A stretch of 64,000 nt of DNA from Bradyrhizobium nanningense (GCF_004114535.1 NZ_LBJC01000020.1:62001-126000); one strand, 5' to 3'. Counted from the stretch's first letter, positions 8,293-17,361 are shown. Translations and numbers: made by a program. The notes: generated by a model not told the origin, from the sequence alone.

Positions 8293-9435
8293 TCAAAACA
8301 CGTCGATTGTCGGGAAGCGCGGCTCTCCGGTGATGCAATCCCAAAGGTAGATCGCGAGGCCGACGTCGCCGGTCCAGAGCGAATAGCGTCCGCGGCCAAC
8401 GGCGGCCTTGGTGCCGCGATACTGGACAATAGCCGTCATGGCGAATTGGCGTGCGCGATCGAGCCAGACCGGATCGCTCGTGCGGCGGTAAAGCTTGAGG
8501 AAGGCGTAGCCGTTCCCGCCAGTACCGTGGCATAGGTTCGAACCCTTGGTCAGCGGTCTGGCGGCCCAGGTGAACCGGCCGCCATCCAGGAGAAGTCCAT
8601 CAAAGTCAGGTGTCGCAAACGGCGCGTCGGCAAATGTCGTCACCATGCCGGGAGCGCCGTGACAGTGTTGACACAAGGTCGGTGGCGTCCCGCGCTTGCT
8701 TCTCGCACCCCAATTCGTTCCGAGCTCAGACGGCCACGCATTCGCCGCTAGGGTCTTCGGCACGATATCGGCCACTTGCGCCTGCTGTGCCGGCGTCAAC
8801 CAGTCCCATCCACGCAGCAACGGGATGATGTTGCCGGCGAAGCCATGCACTGGCCCGAGCCAGCGGTCCTTGGCGCCGTAGAGATCCTGGGTCCAGAGCA
8901 GGCCTTGCGACGCCTCCTCCAGATCATCCAGTAGCCGGGCTGCTTGCAATTCGAACAGGCCGCGCCATCGCGGCTCGCGCGTCATCTCGGTCATCTGGAT
9001 CGCCGCCAGCATGGACCCGGGCATGCCCCACATCAGTTCACGGATGGGCAGCCTGCTATTGGCTTCGGCGCGCAGATAGACGAGATCGGCCAAGGCTGGC
9101 GTCGGATCAAGGCGCATGGCGAGAAGTGCGGCGCCCATGTCACCAAACAGCAGCGAGCCGTGTTTGGCGTAGCCGGCCGGCGCATTACTCTCGAACCTGG
9201 CGGTCGTCAGTTCGAGTAGTTTCGGCAGTACCGGGCGAAAGTCTTGTGCGACCAGGCTGGCGCCGACACGACGCAAATAATCGAGCGCCCAGATGACGCC
9301 TGCCGCGCCAAAGTAGAAGCTGGGGTTGCCGTCGCCCACCCCGTCGTCGCCGGGGTGACCGGGCCAAAACGCTTCGGGATCGAAATCCGCGACGGCGTCG
9401 GCGACGATGTCCGCGATCGCGGTGCGGACAGCCAA
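8293..9435 (-). CDS. LanC-like protein (lanthionine synthetase C family), 5' end interrupted by TGA
   Basis: The body is 380 residues from TTG 9435. LanC motifs are in order: GVIWAL, HGFAGN (His198), HCHGAPGM (Cys258) and LCHGTGGNG (Cys302-His303), then WTGDVGLAIYL. Cys258, Cys302 and His303 match the three zinc ligands of LanC cyclases. No lanthipeptide precursor or LanB dehydratase is nearby, so this is an orphan LanC-like protein, a class whose role may be glutathione or thioether chemistry rather than lantibiotic synthesis. An in-frame ATG at 9486 overlaps the upstream gene's stop as ATGA. It is cut off 14 codons later by TGA (9442-9444), so the natural start may have been lost to a nonsense mutation. 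Confidence 0.75.
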   Translation of the reverse strand: MAVRTAIADIVADAVADFDPEAFWPGHPGDDGVGDGNPSFYFGAAGVIWALDYLRRVGASLVAQDFRPVLPKLLELTTARFESNAPAGYAKHGSLLFGDMGAALLAMRLDPTPALADLVYLRAEANSRLPIRELMWGMPGSMLAAIQMTEMTREPRWRGLFELQAARLLDDLEEASQGLLWTQDLYGAKDRWLGPVHGFAGNIIPLLRGWDWLTPAQQAQVADIVPKTLAANAWPSELGTNWGARSKRGTPPTLCQHCHGAPGMVTTFADAPFATPDFDGLLLDGGRFTWAARPLTKGSNLCHGTGGNGYAFLKLYRRTSDPVWLDRARQFAMTAIVQYRGTKAAVGRGRYSLWTGDVGLAIYLWDCITGEPRFPTIDVF

Positions 9436-9482
9436 CTCGCTTCAGGCGTCCTGCACAAGCGCGCGATGGCGTCCAAGCGTGA

Positions 9483-9827
9483 TCATGATTTGGGTTTGGC
9501 GATGCCCGTTGACGGCGCCAGCCCCATGCAGCGCTGCACCTCCCCCGGGACATTGTAAGTGCGCATGATGTGACGGCTGTCGCGCAAGCCGGTCGCTTCA
9601 CGCTGCACCACGAACATCCAGAGAGCCTCGCCGGCTTCCAACACCAGCTTGCGCCTGGTCGGCTGCATCGAGGTTACAGTTCCCGTCGTGGCGTGGGCAG
9701 CGTCAAACTCGCGCAACCGCACCAGTGCCTGTTCGAGTGTGCGCCCCATCCGCCCAAGCGCCGAGGCCTGTTCCTGGACGATCTCGTAATGGAGAATATC
9801 GACAGGCGGGCGAAGATCACGGGACAT
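9483..9827 (-). CDS. Small cytoplasmic protein, probably DUF6665 family
   Basis: The protein has 114 residues starting MSRDLRPPVDILHYEIVQEQ. It has a helical region (EQASALGRMGRTLEQALVRL) and a basic middle with TRRKLVLEAGEALWMFVVQRE. There is no signal peptide or membrane segment. From memory it resembles the DUF6665 family, which has no assigned role. An upstream start at 9863 exists, but its residues look like non-coding extension. The stop TGA overlaps an ATG in the LanC frame as ATGA, so the two genes were probably translated as a coupled pair. Confidence 0.65.
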   Translation of the reverse strand: MSRDLRPPVDILHYEIVQEQASALGRMGRTLEQALVRLREFDAAHATTGTVTSMQPTRRKLVLEAGEALWMFVVQREATGLRDSRHIMRTYNVPGEVQRCMGLAPSTGIAKPKS

Positions 9828-9870
9828 GGGCGCAATATAGTGCGGCCGGCCCGGCCTGCGCAACGCGCGG

Positions 9871-10551
9871 CTACTTCGCCTGATACGCCGCCAGGAACAT
9901 CCGCGTCGCGCTGTCGACCACCTCGGTCATGCGCTGTTCCGACGGTGCGGGGGCGGCCTGGAAAACGAAAGGCAGGAAGAGCGAGGCCTTGCAAAGCTCC
10001 ATGAACTGGGAGGCCGCAAGATCGCAATCGTCGATTCTGAGATCGCCGGAGGCGACGCGGGCGTCGAGATAACCGGAGAGCCGGTTGATGCTCTTGTCCA
10101 GCACGCGCGCATAATAGCGGCGGCCGACATCGGGCATGCGCTCGGCGATCGCCATCACGGTACGGATCGCCGATCCGCCTCCGGGACGGCAGAGCAAGTG
10201 GATGTAGGCCCGGCCGAACTCCTTCAGCGTGGTCTCGGCATCGCGCGCGGGATCGAAATTGAACACGACCTGGCCGTGCTGGAGCGCCTCCTGCTCGAGG
10301 ATCGCTTCGAACAGTGCGGATTTGTCGGCGAAGTAGACGTAGAGCGTGCCCTTGGAGACCTGCGCCGCGCGCGCGATCTCGCCCATGCTGGCGCCGTCGA
10401 AGCCGAGATCCATGAACACCTTGCGGGCACCGTCCAGGATCTGGCGACGTTTGGAGCCGTCCTCCTCTTGGACGACGTGCAGATGGTCGCTGGCAGCTAC
10501 AACCATTGGTTCAGGGTCTCGGAAGGTTTTTGAGTCGGGTCCTGCGGCCAT
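9871..10551 (-). CDS. TetR/AcrR family transcriptional regulator
   Basis: The protein has 226 residues. The N-terminal helix-turn-helix covers about residues 33-80: RRQILDGARKVFMDLGFDGA, then MGEIARAAQVSKGTLYVYFA, the typical TetR recognition helix. The C-terminal ligand domain is not diagnostic. It is divergent from the EmrA/EmrB-type pump genes, and a near-perfect inverted repeat lies between them, so it most likely represses the pump and itself until a toxic ligand binds. The first 30 residues are a non-conserved extension; internal starts such as the Met at residue 16 are possible. Confidence 0.9.
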   Translation of the reverse strand: MAAGPDSKTFRDPEPMVVAASDHLHVVQEEDGSKRRQILDGARKVFMDLGFDGASMGEIARAAQVSKGTLYVYFADKSALFEAILEQEALQHGQVVFNFDPARDAETTLKEFGRAYIHLLCRPGGGSAIRTVMAIAERMPDVGRRYYARVLDKSINRLSGYLDARVASGDLRIDDCDLAASQFMELCKASLFLPFVFQAAPAPSEQRMTEVVDSATRMFLAAYQAK

Positions 10552-10604
10552 GAAACCCGAATAAAGGATTAGTCAGTAAGGATCCGGCCGGGAATATTAT
10601 GTAT

Positions 10605-10627
10605 ATTGACCGAACCGTTCGGTCAAT
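10605..10627. promoter_or_regulatory. TetR operator overlapping divergent promoters
   Basis: Two perfect 11-base arms, ATTGACCGAAC and GTTCGGTCAAT, are separated by one base. On the plus strand the left arm supplies a -35-like TTGACC with GTATTT about 17 bases on. On the minus strand the right arm supplies TTGACC with CATAAT at suitable spacing. A regulator bound here would block both promoters at once. Assignment to the adjacent TetR is inferred from position. Confidence 0.78.
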
Positions 10628-10702
10628 GGTATTTAGATCAGAGAGCGGAGAGCGCGCCATTTGCGTGCCGTCTCCTGATCGCGCTTTTTTGGGGAGGCCT
10701 TG

Positions 10703-12016
10703 ATGGCCGTATCGAGAGATCAGGCCGCGCGCGTCCTTCGCCAGGAAGCGGTGGAGGAGCACGCGGGCGATGCGGCTGCGGCCGAGACCTCTGGTCCCCT
10801 TGCCGAGCAGTTGCGCGTCCAAATGGTCGAAGAAGCCAAGCGCCGCAGCAGCGAGGCGCCGGAGAAGCCCGTGACCGACAAGCCGGCGGCACCTGCGCCG
10901 GACGCACCCGCTGCCAGCGCTCCCAAATCCGGCAAGCGCAGGTTCGTCCTGATGGGCGTCGGCCTGATGCTCGCGCTCGCGGCCGCGAGCTATGCCGGCT
11001 ATTACACCCTGGTCGGCCGCTTCTACATCTCCACCGATGACGCCTATGTCCGCGCCAACAACACCATGCTGGGCGCGCGTGTTGCCGGCCACATCTCCTC
11101 GATCCTCGCCGGCGACAACGCGACGGTGCGCGCCGGCGACGTCGTCCTGCGCATCGATGACGGTGACTACAAGATCGCGGTCGATGCCGCCGCCACGAAG
11201 ATTGCGACCCAGCAGGCCACCATCGACCGCATCGGCCGCCAGGTCGCAGCGCTCGACAGCCAGGTCGTGCAGGCCAAAGCCCAGCTTGTCTCGGCCGAAG
11301 CCGGCCTCAAGCGCGCCGATCTCGATTACGAGCGCCAGCAGGCGCTGAGCAGCAAGGGGTTCGCCTCGCGCGCCACCTTCGAGAGCTCGGAAGCCGGACG
11401 CGACCAGGGCGCCGCCGCGGTCAAGGCCGCGCAGGCCGCTTACGACGTCGCCGTCAGCAATGTCGATGTCGCCAAGGCGCAGCAGGCCGAAGCGCAGGCC
11501 CAGCTCGCCGAGCTCAAGACCGCGCTCGCCAAGGCGGAACGTGATCTCGGCTTCACCGCGGTGCGCGCGCCGGTCGACGGCACATTCTCCAATCGCCTGG
11601 TCAACACCGGCGACTTCGTCGCGGTCGGCCAGCGCCTCGGCAATATCGTGCCGCTGGACGCCGTCTATATCGACGCCAATTTCAAGGAAACGCAGCTCAA
11701 GCGCATCCGTCCCGGCCAGCCGGTGACGATCAAGGTCGACGCCTACGGCATGCGCAAGTTCTCCGGCGTGGTCGACAGCATCGCGGCGGGCGCGGGCTCG
11801 GTGTTCACGCTGCTGCCGCCCGACAACGCCACCGGCAACTTCACCAAGATCGTGCAGCGCGTGCCGGTCCGCATCCGCGTGCCGAAGTCGGTGGCGAAGC
11901 AGAACCTGCTCCGCGCCGGCATGTCGGTCTATGCGACCGTCGACACCAACAAGGGCGCCGCCGACGCCGACAGCGAGGTCGACCTCGACGATCCCACCGC
12001 GATCCACCCGCAGTAG
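10703..12016 (+). CDS. HlyD/EmrA-type membrane fusion protein of a drug efflux pump
   Basis: The protein has 437 residues. A cytoplasmic Ala/Pro-rich N-terminus precedes one membrane helix (VLMGVGLMLALAAASYAGYY). Then comes STDDAYVRANNTMLGARVAG, the EmrA-type biotinyl-lipoyl entry motif. A long coiled coil follows at about residues 170-290, rich in Gln/Ala heptads. The second lipoyl half is FTAVRAPVDGTFSNRL and a beta-barrel follows. It bridges the MFS pump encoded next to an outer-membrane channel not seen in this window. GGGGAGG lies five bases before ATG 10703. The TetR operator lies upstream. Confidence 0.92.
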   Translation: MAVSRDQAARVLRQEAVEEHAGDAAAAETSGPLAEQLRVQMVEEAKRRSSEAPEKPVTDKPAAPAPDAPAASAPKSGKRRFVLMGVGLMLALAAASYAGYYTLVGRFYISTDDAYVRANNTMLGARVAGHISSILAGDNATVRAGDVVLRIDDGDYKIAVDAAATKIATQQATIDRIGRQVAALDSQVVQAKAQLVSAEAGLKRADLDYERQQALSSKGFASRATFESSEAGRDQGAAAVKAAQAAYDVAVSNVDVAKAQQAEAQAQLAELKTALAKAERDLGFTAVRAPVDGTFSNRLVNTGDFVAVGQRLGNIVPLDAVYIDANFKETQLKRIRPGQPVTIKVDAYGMRKFSGVVDSIAAGAGSVFTLLPPDNATGNFTKIVQRVPVRIRVPKSVAKQNLLRAGMSVYATVDTNKGAADADSEVDLDDPTAIHPQ

Positions 12017-12058
12017 GTGCGGTGATATGAGTTGCGCTGCAGCCGCAAATGCAGGTGC

Positions 12059-12126
12059 GCTCCCTCTCCCGCTTGCGGGAGAGGGCCGGGGCCTTCGGCG
12101 CGACCTCTCCCGCAAGCGGGAGAGGT
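12059..12126. repeat. Intergenic palindromic element, family G copy 1
   Basis: CCCTCTCCCGCTTGCGGGAG and CTCTCCCGCAAGCGGGAGAG arms flank GGGGCCTTCGGCGCG. It lies between the fusion-protein and MFS genes and could form a stem in the message. A related, longer copy lies at 54683-54828. Confidence 0.8.
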
Positions 12127-12164
12127 GTACCCAACTCGCAGCGTGCTCTAATCCGAGCTGAGAC

Positions 12165-13751
12165 ATGGCCAACGCCACCACCGCTTCACCTGCCATGATG
12201 GCGGCGCCGGCTTCGGAGCGCATCGCGCCGAAGCGGCTGTTCGCCTTCATCATCATGGTGTTCGGGATGTTCATGTCGATCCTGGACATCCAAATCGTCT
12301 CGGCGTCCTTGAGCGAGATCCAGGCCGGCCTGTCGGCAAGCTCCAGCGAAGTCTCCTGGGTCCAGACCGCCTATCTGATCGCCGAGGTGATCGCGATTCC
12401 GCTGTCGGGATTCCTGTCGCGCGCCTTCGGCACGCGGCTGTTGTTCGCGATCTCGGCGGCCGGCTTCACCGCCTCGAGCCTGCTCTGCGGCTTTGCCACC
12501 ACCATCGAGGAGATGATCCTTTGGCGCGCGCTGCAGGGATTCCTGGGCGCGGGCATGATCCCGACGGTGTTCGCCTCGGCCTATACCGTGTTCCCGCGCA
12601 CGAAATTCCACATCGTCGGCCCCATCATCGGGCTGGTCGCGACCCTCGCACCCACGATCGGGCCGACGGTCGGCGGCTACATCACCGACCTGATGTCGTG
12701 GAACTGGCTGTTCTTCATCAACGTCGTGCCCGGCATCGGCATCACCGTCGGCGTGCTGGCGCTGGTCGATTTCGACGAGCCGCATTTCGAGCTGCTCGAC
12801 CGCTTCGACTGGTGGGGCCTGTTGTTCATGGCCGGTTTCCTCGGCACGCTGGAATATGTGCTGGAGGAGGGGCCGCAATACGAATGGCTGCAGGACACCT
12901 CGGTGGCGATCTGCGCCTGGATCTGCGCGCTCTCGGCGATCGCCTTCTTCTGGCGGGTCTTCGCGGCGGCCGAGCCGATCGTCAATTTGCGCACCTTTTC
13001 CGACCGCAATTTCGCCGTGGGCTGCACGCTGCAGTTCTGCATCGGCATCGGGCTCTATGGCCTGACCTACATCTATCCGCGCTATCTCGCCGAGGTGCGC
13101 GGTTACAGCGCGCTAATGATCGGCGACACCATGTTCGTCTCCGGCATCACCATGTTCCTGGTGGCGCCGCTGGTCGGCCGGCTCATGGCGAAGCTCGACA
13201 TGCGCTACATGATCGCATTCGGTCTCGTCGTGTTCGCGCTCGGCTCGTACCAGATGACCTGGATGACGCGGGACTATGATTTCTATGAATTGCTGGTGCC
13301 GCAAATCCTGCGCGGCATCGGCATGATGTTCGCGATGGTCCCGACCAACAACGTCGCACTCGGAACGCTGGCGCCCGACAAGGTGAAGAACGCGAGCGGC
13401 GTGTTCAACCTGATGCGCAATCTCGGCGGCGCGCTCGGCCTCGCCGTCATCAACACCGTGCTCAACGACCGCACCGACCTTCACATCAGCCGCCTGCAGG
13501 AGCGCGTGACCTGGGGCAACGCGACCGCCACCGAAACCCTGAGCACGTTCATGCAGAAATTTCAGGGACTTGGCGATTCCACGCTGATGGCCATGAAGCA
13601 GCTTTCCCAGCTGGTTCATCGCCAGGCCGTGGTGATGAGCTTTGGCGATGCCTTCTTCATCCTGACGCTGTTCTATCTCTCTCTCAGCTTCCTGGTGGTG
13701 CTGCTGAACAGGCCGCCGTCGCCGTTCGGTGCTGGTGGCGACGCGCACTAA
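12165..13751 (+). CDS. EmrB/QacA-type MFS multidrug transporter (DHA2, 14 TM)
   Basis: The protein has 528 residues. The first membrane segments contain MFGMFMSILDIQIVSASL, the DHA2 motif with Asp in TM1, and later GYITDLMSWNWLFFINVVPG, the motif after TM5 in EmrB. The hydrophobic profile is consistent with 14 helices. As the partner of the upstream EmrA-type protein it should form a proton-driven exporter across both membranes. It is probably in the same transcript despite the palindromic element between them. The substrate is unknown; the adjacent TetR suggests induction by hydrophobic toxicants. Confidence 0.92.
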   Translation: MANATTASPAMMAAPASERIAPKRLFAFIIMVFGMFMSILDIQIVSASLSEIQAGLSASSSEVSWVQTAYLIAEVIAIPLSGFLSRAFGTRLLFAISAAGFTASSLLCGFATTIEEMILWRALQGFLGAGMIPTVFASAYTVFPRTKFHIVGPIIGLVATLAPTIGPTVGGYITDLMSWNWLFFINVVPGIGITVGVLALVDFDEPHFELLDRFDWWGLLFMAGFLGTLEYVLEEGPQYEWLQDTSVAICAWICALSAIAFFWRVFAAAEPIVNLRTFSDRNFAVGCTLQFCIGIGLYGLTYIYPRYLAEVRGYSALMIGDTMFVSGITMFLVAPLVGRLMAKLDMRYMIAFGLVVFALGSYQMTWMTRDYDFYELLVPQILRGIGMMFAMVPTNNVALGTLAPDKVKNASGVFNLMRNLGGALGLAVINTVLNDRTDLHISRLQERVTWGNATATETLSTFMQKFQGLGDSTLMAMKQLSQLVHRQAVVMSFGDAFFILTLFYLSLSFLVVLLNRPPSPFGAGGDAH

Positions 13752-13851
13752 TTTGCAACACTGGTCCGTGATCTCGCGCGAGCCCCGTTGCAAAGCGCGA
13801 GCGATGCATCTATAAAGCGCACCTCATTCAATCGAACCGGGAGGGATTTGC

Positions 13852-13926
13852 ATGATTTCGTCGCATTCGCAGATCGTACGCCCGCGCTCGATGGTGTTCT
13901 GGCTCGGTATGTACGCGGCCTGTTAG
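13852..13926 (+). CDS. Possible 24-residue peptide
   Basis: ATG 13852 to TAG 13924-13926 gives MISSHSQIVRPRSMVFWLGM plus four residues, with GGGAGGG seven bases upstream, a strikingly good ribosome-binding site. The end is weakly hydrophobic, and the frame may be the 5' stub of a gene cut short. It lies in the 336-base gap between the EmrB-type gene and the ABC exporter; the rest of the gap shows no convincing gene. This is a weak call. Confidence 0.25.
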   Translation: MISSHSQIVRPRSMVFWLGMYAAC

Positions 13927-14087
13927 AGGCCTCTTCCGCCAGCTTCGATTGGGCCAAGGTTTCGACCAGGGGTCCCGATCGCTCCGCTTCCCAAGTCAAA
14001 GTCAGTTTTGAGTGACGCCGTTCCGGCCCTCCTGGCCGGCCTGCGTCCATCGATGGAGCCGGCCCGCGCGTGCGGCCGGATGATGTC

Positions 14088-15887
14088 ATGACCGCTCTGT
14101 CCAAGAAACCCGCCGCGATTCGCGTGGTGCTCCCCTTCGTGTTCCGGCACTGGCTGAAGCAGCCGGGGCGCGGCCTCATTGTGGCCGGCGGCCTTTTGGG
14201 TGCGACCATTGCCGATTTGTTCATGCCGGTGTTCTCGGGACATTTGGTCGACGCGTTGACGCGCGGCCCGTCCGATCTCGACGCGCGCCACGCGGCGCTG
14301 ACGGCATTCGGCGCCATCGTGGCGCTGGGCGCGGCCTCGATGGTGCTGCGGCTCATCGGCCTTCAGGCGATCGTGCCGTTCACGCTGAAGATCATGTCTG
14401 ACTTGGCACAGGATGCTTTCCTGCGCGTGCAGCGCTTCTCGACCGACTGGCACGCCAATTCCTTCGCCGGCTCCACGGTGCGCAAGATCACCCGCGGCAT
14501 GTGGGCGGTCGATCTGTTGAACGACACCATCCTGCTGGCGCTGCTGCCTTCGCTGGTCGTGCTGATCGGATCGATGATCCTGCTCGGCGTGCACTGGGCT
14601 TCGCTCGGCGCGGTGATCGCGCTCGGCGCGCTTGTCTATGTCACGATGACGGTGCTGTTCTCGACCCGCTACATCGCGCCGGCCGCGCGCGTCTCCAATG
14701 CCTGGGACACCAAGGTCGGCGGCACGCTGGCGGATGCGTTGACCTGCAATGCGGTGGTGAAATCCTTCGGCGCCGAAGCGCGCGAAGACGCGCGGCTCGC
14801 CCGCGTCATCGGCCGCTGGCGGGTGCGGGTGCGGCGGACCTGGTTTCGCTACAACTACACCGCCATGGCGCAGCTCTCGCTGTTGCTGGCCTTGCGCGCC
14901 TCCGTGATCGGCGGCTCGGTGCTGCTGTGGATGTCCGGGCATGCCTCGCCCGGCGACGTCACCTATGTGCTGACGAGCTATTACATCATCCACGCCTATT
15001 TGCGCGACGTCGGCATGCACATCAACAACCTGCAGCGCTCGGTCAACGACATGGAGGAATTGGTGGCGATCCATGACGAGCCGATCGGGATTGCGGATGC
15101 GTCCGATGCGCGGCCGATAGCGATCGAGGGCGGCGAGATCGTGTTCGACGACGTCACGTTCCACTATGGCGGCCATCGCGCGCCGCTGTACGACGGCTTG
15201 TCGGTCAGGATCCGCGCCGGCGAACGCGTTGGCCTCGTCGGCCGTTCCGGCTCCGGCAAGACCACCTTCGTCAAGCTGGTGCAGCGGCTCTACGACGTCA
15301 GCGGCGGTCGCGTGCTGATCGACGGGCAGGACATCGCGCACGCCACGCAGCAATCGCTGCGCAGCCAGGTCGCGATCGTGCAGCAGGACCCGATCCTGTT
15401 TCACCGCTCGCTTGCCGAGAACATCGCCTATGGCCGGCCCGGCGCCAGCCTGGAGGCGATCGAGCAGGCGGCACGGCTTGCCAACGCGCACGACTTCATC
15501 CTGCGCCTGCCGAAGGGCTACGGCACGCTGGTCGGCGAGCGCGGCGTGAAATTGTCGGGCGGCGAGCGGCAGCGCGTGGCGCTGGCGCGTGCGTTCCTGG
15601 CGGACGCGCCGGTGCTGATCCTGGACGAGGCGACCTCGAGCCTGGATTCGGAATCGGAGGCGCTGATCCAGCAGGCGATGGAGCGGTTGATGAAGGGCCG
15701 CACCTCGATCGTGATTGCGCACCGGCTGTCGACGGTGAGGAGCCTCGATCGAATCCTGGTGTTCGACCGCGGTGAGATCGTCGAGCAGGGCACGCATGCT
15801 CTGCTGGCGGGCAAGCCGGGCGGCATCTATCGCGGCCTGTTCGAGCGCCAGGTGGTGGAGCTCGGGCATATCGTGGCAGCGGAATGA
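14088..15887 (+). CDS. ABC exporter, fused permease and ATPase
   Basis: The protein has 599 residues. The N-terminal half has about six membrane helices. The ATPase domain runs from about residue 345, with Walker A GRSGSGKTT, Q-loop VQQDPILFHRSLAENIAYG, signature LSGGERQRVALARA, Walker B VLILDEATSS and H-loop IVIAHRLST. This is the MsbA/multidrug half-transporter architecture, which works as a homodimer or with a partner half. No second half-transporter is adjacent, so a homodimer is likely. The start is ATG 14088; GTG 14070 is an alternative. The MATE gene follows after 67 bases, perhaps in the same transcript. Confidence 0.88.
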   Translation: MTALSKKPAAIRVVLPFVFRHWLKQPGRGLIVAGGLLGATIADLFMPVFSGHLVDALTRGPSDLDARHAALTAFGAIVALGAASMVLRLIGLQAIVPFTLKIMSDLAQDAFLRVQRFSTDWHANSFAGSTVRKITRGMWAVDLLNDTILLALLPSLVVLIGSMILLGVHWASLGAVIALGALVYVTMTVLFSTRYIAPAARVSNAWDTKVGGTLADALTCNAVVKSFGAEAREDARLARVIGRWRVRVRRTWFRYNYTAMAQLSLLLALRASVIGGSVLLWMSGHASPGDVTYVLTSYYIIHAYLRDVGMHINNLQRSVNDMEELVAIHDEPIGIADASDARPIAIEGGEIVFDDVTFHYGGHRAPLYDGLSVRIRAGERVGLVGRSGSGKTTFVKLVQRLYDVSGGRVLIDGQDIAHATQQSLRSQVAIVQQDPILFHRSLAENIAYGRPGASLEAIEQAARLANAHDFILRLPKGYGTLVGERGVKLSGGERQRVALARAFLADAPVLILDEATSSLDSESEALIQQAMERLMKGRTSIVIAHRLSTVRSLDRILVFDRGEIVEQGTHALLAGKPGGIYRGLFERQVVELGHIVAAE

Positions 15888-15954
15888 GGCACGCGGCAGC
15901 GGGGCGAACGTCCCGCTGTCACGCCGCCAAGGAATGCGTCAAGGATGGAATGAA

Positions 15955-17361
15955 ATGAAGGACCTGACGAACGGCTCCATCGTGAGACACATACTGGCCA
16001 TGGCTCCTCCGATCATGGTCGGCATGGTCACGATCATGATCTGCCAGCTGGTCGACCTCTACTTCGTGTCGGGCCTCGGCGATGCGGCCGTCGCGGGCGT
16101 TGCTGCGGCCGGCAATGCCGGTTTCCTCGTCAATGGGCTGATGCAGGTGCTCGGTGTCGGCGGAATGGCGCTGATCGCGCATGCCGTGGGACGCAAGGAC
16201 CGGCCGGATGCGAACCTGATCTTCAACCAGGCGATGGTGCTGTCGGTGCTGTTCGGATTGTTGACCCTGGCAGCAGGTGCCGCGTTGTCGCGCGCCTACA
16301 TGCATGCGGTTGCCGCGGATCAAGCCACGATCGAGGCGGGGACCACTTATCTGCTGTGGTTCACGCCGGCGCTCGCGCTGCAATTCGCGACCCAAGTGAT
16401 CGGATCTGCGCTGCGCGCCACCGGCATCGTGCGTCCCACCATGCTGGTGCAGGCGTTCGCTGTTGTCGTCAATATCGCCCTGGCGCCGGTCCTGATCACG
16501 GGCTGGGGCACCGGCCATGCCCTCGGGGTAGCCGGCGCGGGGCTGGCGAGCTCGATCGCGGTGGTGATCGGCGTGCTGATACTGCTGGTGTATTTCCGCA
16601 GGGTCGAGCGCTATGTCGCCTTCAATCCGGCGCAGTGGCGTCCGCAGCCGCGCCATCTGAAGCGGATCCTCAATGTCGGCCTGCCGGCCGGCGGCGAGTT
16701 CGCGATGATGTTCATCCTCATGGCAGTGGTCTATTACGTGCTGAGCGATTTCGGTGCGGCGGCGCAGGCCGGCTTCGGCATCGGGCAGCGCGTGCTTGGC
16801 CTGATCCAGATGCCGGCGCTTGCGGTGGCGCTGGCGGCCGGGCCGATTGCCGGCCAAAACGTCGGCGCCGCCAACGGCGCGCGCGTGCGGGAGACCTTCG
16901 TCAAGGCCGCTATGATCGTCACGATCGTGATGGTCAGCTTCATGATCTTTGCGCAGATGAAACCGGAGCTGCTGCTTGCCGGGTTCTCGAACGACCGTGA
17001 GACGATGGAGATCGCCTTCCTGTTCCTGCGGATCATCTCGCTCAACATGGTCGCACAGGGCCTGATCTTCACCTGCTCGAGCATGTTCCAGGGGCTCGGC
17101 AATACCAAGCCGGTGCTCCTGAGCTCGGCGACGCGTGTGCTCACCTATTCGCTGCCGGCGATTTGGCTTTCGACATGGCCGGGCTTTCGCATCGAGCACG
17201 TCTGGTATCTGTCTCTCGCCGCGACCACGCTCCAGGCGGGCTTGAGCCTGTGGCTGCTGCGCCGCGAGTTCAGGAAACGCCTGACATTGGCGCCAAAGGA
17301 GAAGGCCCTCGAGCAGGAGAGCTCCGAAGCCATTGCGCCTCTCGCCCGCGAGCCTGCGTAA
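15955..17361 (+). CDS. MATE family efflux transporter
   Basis: The protein has 468 residues and 12 predicted helices. MATE features are the two-fold repeated layout with VGMVTIMICQLVDLYFVSGL near the start, LRATGIVRPTM in the first half and FQGLGNTKPVL at the matching place in the second half. MATE pumps export drugs or metabolites in exchange for Na+ or H+. The start ATG 15955 is chosen because upstream in-frame sequence is Arg/Ser-rich and overlaps the ABC gene, while MKDLTNGSIVRHIL is the typical amphipathic N-terminus. The C-terminal tail is hydrophilic. Confidence 0.9.
   Translation: MKDLTNGSIVRHILAMAPPIMVGMVTIMICQLVDLYFVSGLGDAAVAGVAAAGNAGFLVNGLMQVLGVGGMALIAHAVGRKDRPDANLIFNQAMVLSVLFGLLTLAAGAALSRAYMHAVAADQATIEAGTTYLLWFTPALALQFATQVIGSALRATGIVRPTMLVQAFAVVVNIALAPVLITGWGTGHALGVAGAGLASSIAVVIGVLILLVYFRRVERYVAFNPAQWRPQPRHLKRILNVGLPAGGEFAMMFILMAVVYYVLSDFGAAAQAGFGIGQRVLGLIQMPALAVALAAGPIAGQNVGAANGARVRETFVKAAMIVTIVMVSFMIFAQMKPELLLAGFSNDRETMEIAFLFLRIISLNMVAQGLIFTCSSMFQGLGNTKPVLLSSATRVLTYSLPAIWLSTWPGFRIEHVWYLSLAATTLQAGLSLWLLRREFRKRLTLAPKEKALEQESSEAIAPLAREPA

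Noticed and set aside
8531..8550. GGTTCGAACCC, resembling a tRNA T-loop
   Set aside because: It lies within the LanC-like coding sequence beside the CHG zinc motif, with no acceptor or anticodon stems around it.
10511..12289. A 592-codon minus-strand frame across the HlyD-type gene
   Set aside because: No domain is recognisable, and it spans the TetR operator, promoter and parts of three genes.
13923..15869. A 648-codon minus-strand frame across the ABC exporter
   Set aside because: Antisense to intact Walker and signature motifs; composition is Arg/His/Gln-rich as expected from reversed GC-rich codons.
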